Source: Candidatus Saccharimonadales bacterium (lineage in GTDB: Bacteria; Patescibacteriota; Saccharimonadia; UBA4664; SCTI01). From it: DNA of 5,615 nucleotides. The stretch covers positions 1-5,615 of the forward strand of contig JASLFZ010000047.1 in NCBI GenBank assembly GCA_030150485.1, read 5' to 3'. The notes beneath the pieces were generated by a model, which saw only the letters and a list, made by a program, of their open reading frames with translations, had not been told where the DNA came from and searched no databases. The position numbers were made by a program, and so were the translations under genes. Numbering within the stretch: the stretch's first letter is position 1; each line of letters starts with the position of its first letter. Shown here in pieces: positions 5,024 through 5,615 of this stretch.

Positions 5024-5615
5024 TTATTTCCGTGTCGGTGAGTATAAGCTTGAAGATGATTCCCCTCCATCAATTGGGACGCAAGCTCCAGTAATGTATT
5101 TGGCTTCGTCCGAGGTAAGGTACTCGACCAACTTTGCAACTTCCTCTGGTTTACCAACACGCTGCATTGGGTTGGTTTTTTCATAATCAGCAAATTCTTC
5201 CGCGGAAGAAAAGGCATCACGGAGCAATGGCGTATCTATCGGGCCTGGCAACACGGCATTCACTCTAATTCCTTCTGCGGCATACTGCTGCGCCAGCGCC
5301 TTAGTGAGCATATTGATACCAGCTTTGGTGGCACAATACACTGGCGATTGGGGCTCGGGGACCTCACCTAGGGCAGAAGATATATTGATAATTACGCCGC
5401 CCTTATTAAGGTGTTGGAGGGCATACTTATTTACGAATGCGGTACCAGTTAAATTAACGCCAATCTGTTTTTCAATATCCGCGTCGCTAATTTCGGCAAG
5501 ATCCTGGGCGATATAAATGCCAGCTGCATTCACGACCACATCTATTTGACCCAGCCCTTCAAATGCATCCTTTACCGAGTTGGGGTCGCTTACATCCACC
5601 TTGAAATAATTATCG
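5024..5615 (-). CDS. Short-chain dehydrogenase/reductase (SDR), N-terminus beyond window
   Basis: This is an NAD(P)-dependent oxidoreductase of the classical SDR family, probably cytosolic. About 196 residues are present and the gene enters from the right edge, so the TGxxxGxG cofactor loop is not visible. Visible marks, in order, are the acidic VDVSD, VVNAAG (the NAG motif), VNLTG with the active-site Asn, INISS, then YCATK thirteen residues after the second Ser (the Ser-Tyr-x3-Lys catalytic set), VLPGPIDTPL (the PG motif) and YITGACVPIDGG near the end. The Ser-rich tail LYSPTRK after the family core is slightly long. A GTG at 5599 falls mid-domain and is not a start, since the frame runs on to the edge. 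The substrate is not deducible. It is transcribed towards the DUF5678/protease pair, 93-129 nt away depending on that start. The stop is TAA. Confidence -1.
   Translation of the reverse strand, partial: DNYFKVDVSDPNSVKDAFEGLGQIDVVVNAAGIYIAQDLAEISDADIEKQIGVNLTGTAFVNKYALQHLNKGGVIINISSALGEVPEPQSPVYCATKAGINMLTKALAQQYAAEGIRVNAVLPGPIDTPLLRDAFSSAEEFADYEKTNPMQRVGKPEEVAKLVEYLTSDEAKYITGACVPIDGGESSSSLYSPTRK

Noticed and set aside
5014..5220. Minus-strand open frame of 68 codons
   Set aside because: It is out of frame within the SDR gene, whose conserved motifs occupy the other frame.
1..5615. CRISPR array, insertion sequence ends, rRNA or riboswitch
   Set aside because: No regularly spaced direct repeats, no transposase or terminal inverted repeats, and no known RNA core other than the tRNA was recognised on reading both strands.

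Overview
The window is bacterial, uses TGA as a stop (five of the genes end in TGA, so a recoded-TGA lineage is unlikely), and is densely packed with short intergenic gaps. A housekeeping part (about 1-2436) holds purF, an M16 metallopeptidase gene and a tRNA-Glu gene. An accessory-looking part (about 2437-5615) holds small single-domain enzymes: a Nudix hydrolase, two unrelated P-loop kinases, a retropepsin-like aspartic protease with a DUF5678-type partner, and a short-chain dehydrogenase. Lines I counted by hand on the left are near 63% GC. On the right they run from about 37% to 68%, mostly 40-50%. The mix of tiny P-loop kinases, Nudix and DUF5678/retropepsin genes resembles what I recall from uncultivated small-genome bacteria such as Patescibacteria, but the sequence alone does not fix the taxon.

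Layout. On the minus strand the M16 peptidase gene (2251-950) is followed after 14 nt by purF (935 to the left edge, incomplete at its 3' end), almost certainly one operon. A short divergent region (2252-2361) carries a promoter-like pair for that operon and a better one for the tRNA-Glu(UUC) gene (2362-2436, CCA encoded). The Nudix frame follows directly out of the tRNA on the plus strand and has no convincing start in its own frame. A 149-nt gap with a strong hairpin separates it from a convergent minus-strand series, in transcription order: SDR oxidoreductase (enters from the right edge), DUF5678-like small protein, retropepsin-like protease, P-loop kinase 2, P-loop kinase 1.

Two places look like single-base indels. 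In the DUF5678 gene, removing one C from a run of five joins the frame to a further 19 codons with the look of a normal family C-terminus. At the Nudix start, removing one G from ATGG gives a clean ATG start that begins in the tRNA CCA. These are either consensus errors or real decay, and raw reads would settle it.

The most interesting functional unit is the DUF5678 plus retropepsin pair, a compact two-gene module with no function that I know of. The change of gene content at the 3' end of a tRNA gene also suggests an integration boundary, although no integrase or attachment repeat is visible here.
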